5,987 nt of DNA from Dehalococcoidia bacterium (GTDB taxonomy: Bacteria; Chloroflexota; Dehalococcoidia; GIF9; AB-539-J10): NCBI GenBank assembly GCA_030606385.1, contig JAUWGN010000073.1:1-5987 (forward strand), given 5' to 3'. The position numbers and the translations under genes were made by a program. Below are positions 5,100-5,987 of the stretch, in pieces. The first letter of the stretch is position 1. Each line of letters begins with the position of its first letter. The notes beneath the pieces are model-generated. The model did no database searches, was not told where the DNA came from, and saw only the letters and a program-made list of their open reading frames with translations.

Positions 5100-5987
5100 T
5101 CACTGCCATGCCTTTAGACGACGCAAGGCTTCGAGCTTCTCTTTGTCCCCGATTCTGGCTTTGTCCAGAGCTTGAGCCAGGAACTGGATGCTGCTATCGT
5201 AAGTTTTCCTGTCCACAGGATAAGGATGACCATCCTTACCTCCATGAGCGAAGCTAAAGCTTGCCGGGTCACGCAGGCTGACTGGCGTATTATACACCAG
5301 CTCCGAGATAAGGCTCAAGGCGCGAAGTGTCTTTGATCCCACACCTTCAAGCCCGAGCAGCGATTCAAAACTTTGCGGCTGGCGCTCGTAAGCAATGGTG
5401 AAAATCCTAGCCAGCCTGTCAGGGTGGATGTCCTCCAGCATGATGTAAGGTCGTCGAGGCAGGTTTAATGTTTTCAGCTTATTTAGCTGAGTCACAATTC
5501 TATATGGTTTCTCCTCAGTGGCAACTTGAGCGATGACATCCCTTGCCTTTGCGCTCTCTGAAGCTACCAGATTCAACGCCTCACCTCTACCCTGAGAGCA
5601 GATAGCTGACTCAGGCTCACAAACAAAATCGGTAACTTTCTCCCCCAGCCAGTGATATCGCCGCGCATAGCGGTTAATTTCATTCATGCCCTGCTGAATA
5701 ACCGCCCAGGAGCCACTTGTGGTGAAGAAGAAAGTATGGTGATATAGCTGATAGCCATCCTGAAGAGCTGAATTATCCACCTTGGCTGACATTCGACTGG
5801 CATAAACCAGATGCGACGGATTCACCTTTAACAGATGGCCAAAACCCTCTATCTCTGCCGGGGTTTTTCTAGAAGTCTTTCCTTTGCCGCCGGCAACGAA
5901 TAGGCCGAGTTCTTTTTCCAATCCTCTCATTCCTTCTTTCAGAGCGCCGCAGACGGTTGTGGTAACACCGCTGGAATGCCAGTCATA
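5100..5987 (-). CDS. DUF763 family protein, N-terminus outside the window
   Basis: The frame stays open to the right edge, so 295 residues are visible and the start lies outside; the ATG at 5930 is internal, since the 19 residues before it (YDWHSSGVTTTVCGALKEG) are well conserved in the family. DUF763 proteins occur mainly in archaea and some thermophilic or anaerobic bacteria, and their function is not established. Visible marks are LFVAGGKGKTSRKTP, the YASRMSAKVDNSALQDGYQLY and HTFFFTTSGSWAVIQQGMN segments, a helix-hairpin-helix-like LLGLEGVGSKTLRALSLI (about 210-227 of the visible part), and AHGGKDGHPYPVDRKTYD near the C-terminus. The HhH motif suggests binding to DNA in a sequence-independent way. 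It lies 42 bases upstream of the tandem nuclease in the same direction, so a joint role in DNA processing is inferred. Confidence 0.85.
   Translation of the reverse strand, partial: YDWHSSGVTTTVCGALKEGMRGLEKELGLFVAGGKGKTSRKTPAEIEGFGHLLKVNPSHLVYASRMSAKVDNSALQDGYQLYHHTFFFTTSGSWAVIQQGMNEINRYARRYHWLGEKVTDFVCEPESAICSQGRGEALNLVASESAKARDVIAQVATEEKPYRIVTQLNKLKTLNLPRRPYIMLEDIHPDRLARIFTIAYERQPQSFESLLGLEGVGSKTLRALSLISELVYNTPVSLRDPASFSFAHGGKDGHPYPVDRKTYDSSIQFLAQALDKARIGDKEKLEALRRLKAWQ

Overview
The window looks like chromosomal DNA from a bacterium, plausibly an uncultured Chloroflexi/Dehalococcoidia-type lineage. This rests on weak clues only: copies of the GTCATTGCRAGCGAAGCGAAGC dispersed-repeat family, an HTH remnant of a type common there, the DUF763 gene, and possible leaderless promoters. 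No rRNA, tRNA, CRISPR array, transposase or integrase is visible.

Left part (1-1598). A leftward gene truncated by the window edge encodes the N-terminus of a DUF1445 / D-glutamate cyclase-like protein. After it comes a short winged-helix remnant, then a rightward pair: a TatD-family metal-dependent hydrolase and a thioredoxin with a WCAPC active site. The TatD reading frame runs through a 19-bp tandem/dispersed repeat and so carries a repeat-derived tail of about 44 residues that overlaps the thioredoxin start.

Middle (1591-3648). A CvpA-family membrane protein is encoded leftward and overlaps the thioredoxin gene tail to tail. Next come two leftward genes, a metallo-beta-lactamase-fold hydrolase and a small four-helix membrane protein. 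Each sits inside a unit whose first bases are the reverse complement of a box just downstream of its own stop codon, and each unit ends in a palindromic element of 62 or 86 bp. That is the arrangement of integron gene cassettes with attC sites. The best reading is a two-cassette array without a visible integrase, inserted between the nuclease gene and cvpA.

Right part (3717-5987). Two leftward genes: a DUF763 protein with a helix-hairpin-helix motif (its N-terminus lies outside the window), and a 446-residue protein made of two tandem RecB/Cas4-like PD-(D/E)XK units. The first unit keeps the catalytic residues and the second has lost them; both end in a four-cysteine cluster. The pair probably acts on DNA, but its role is unknown.

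The most unusual items are the cassette array, the duplicated half-dead nuclease beside DUF763, and two promoters placed so close to start codons that the transcripts would be leaderless or nearly so.
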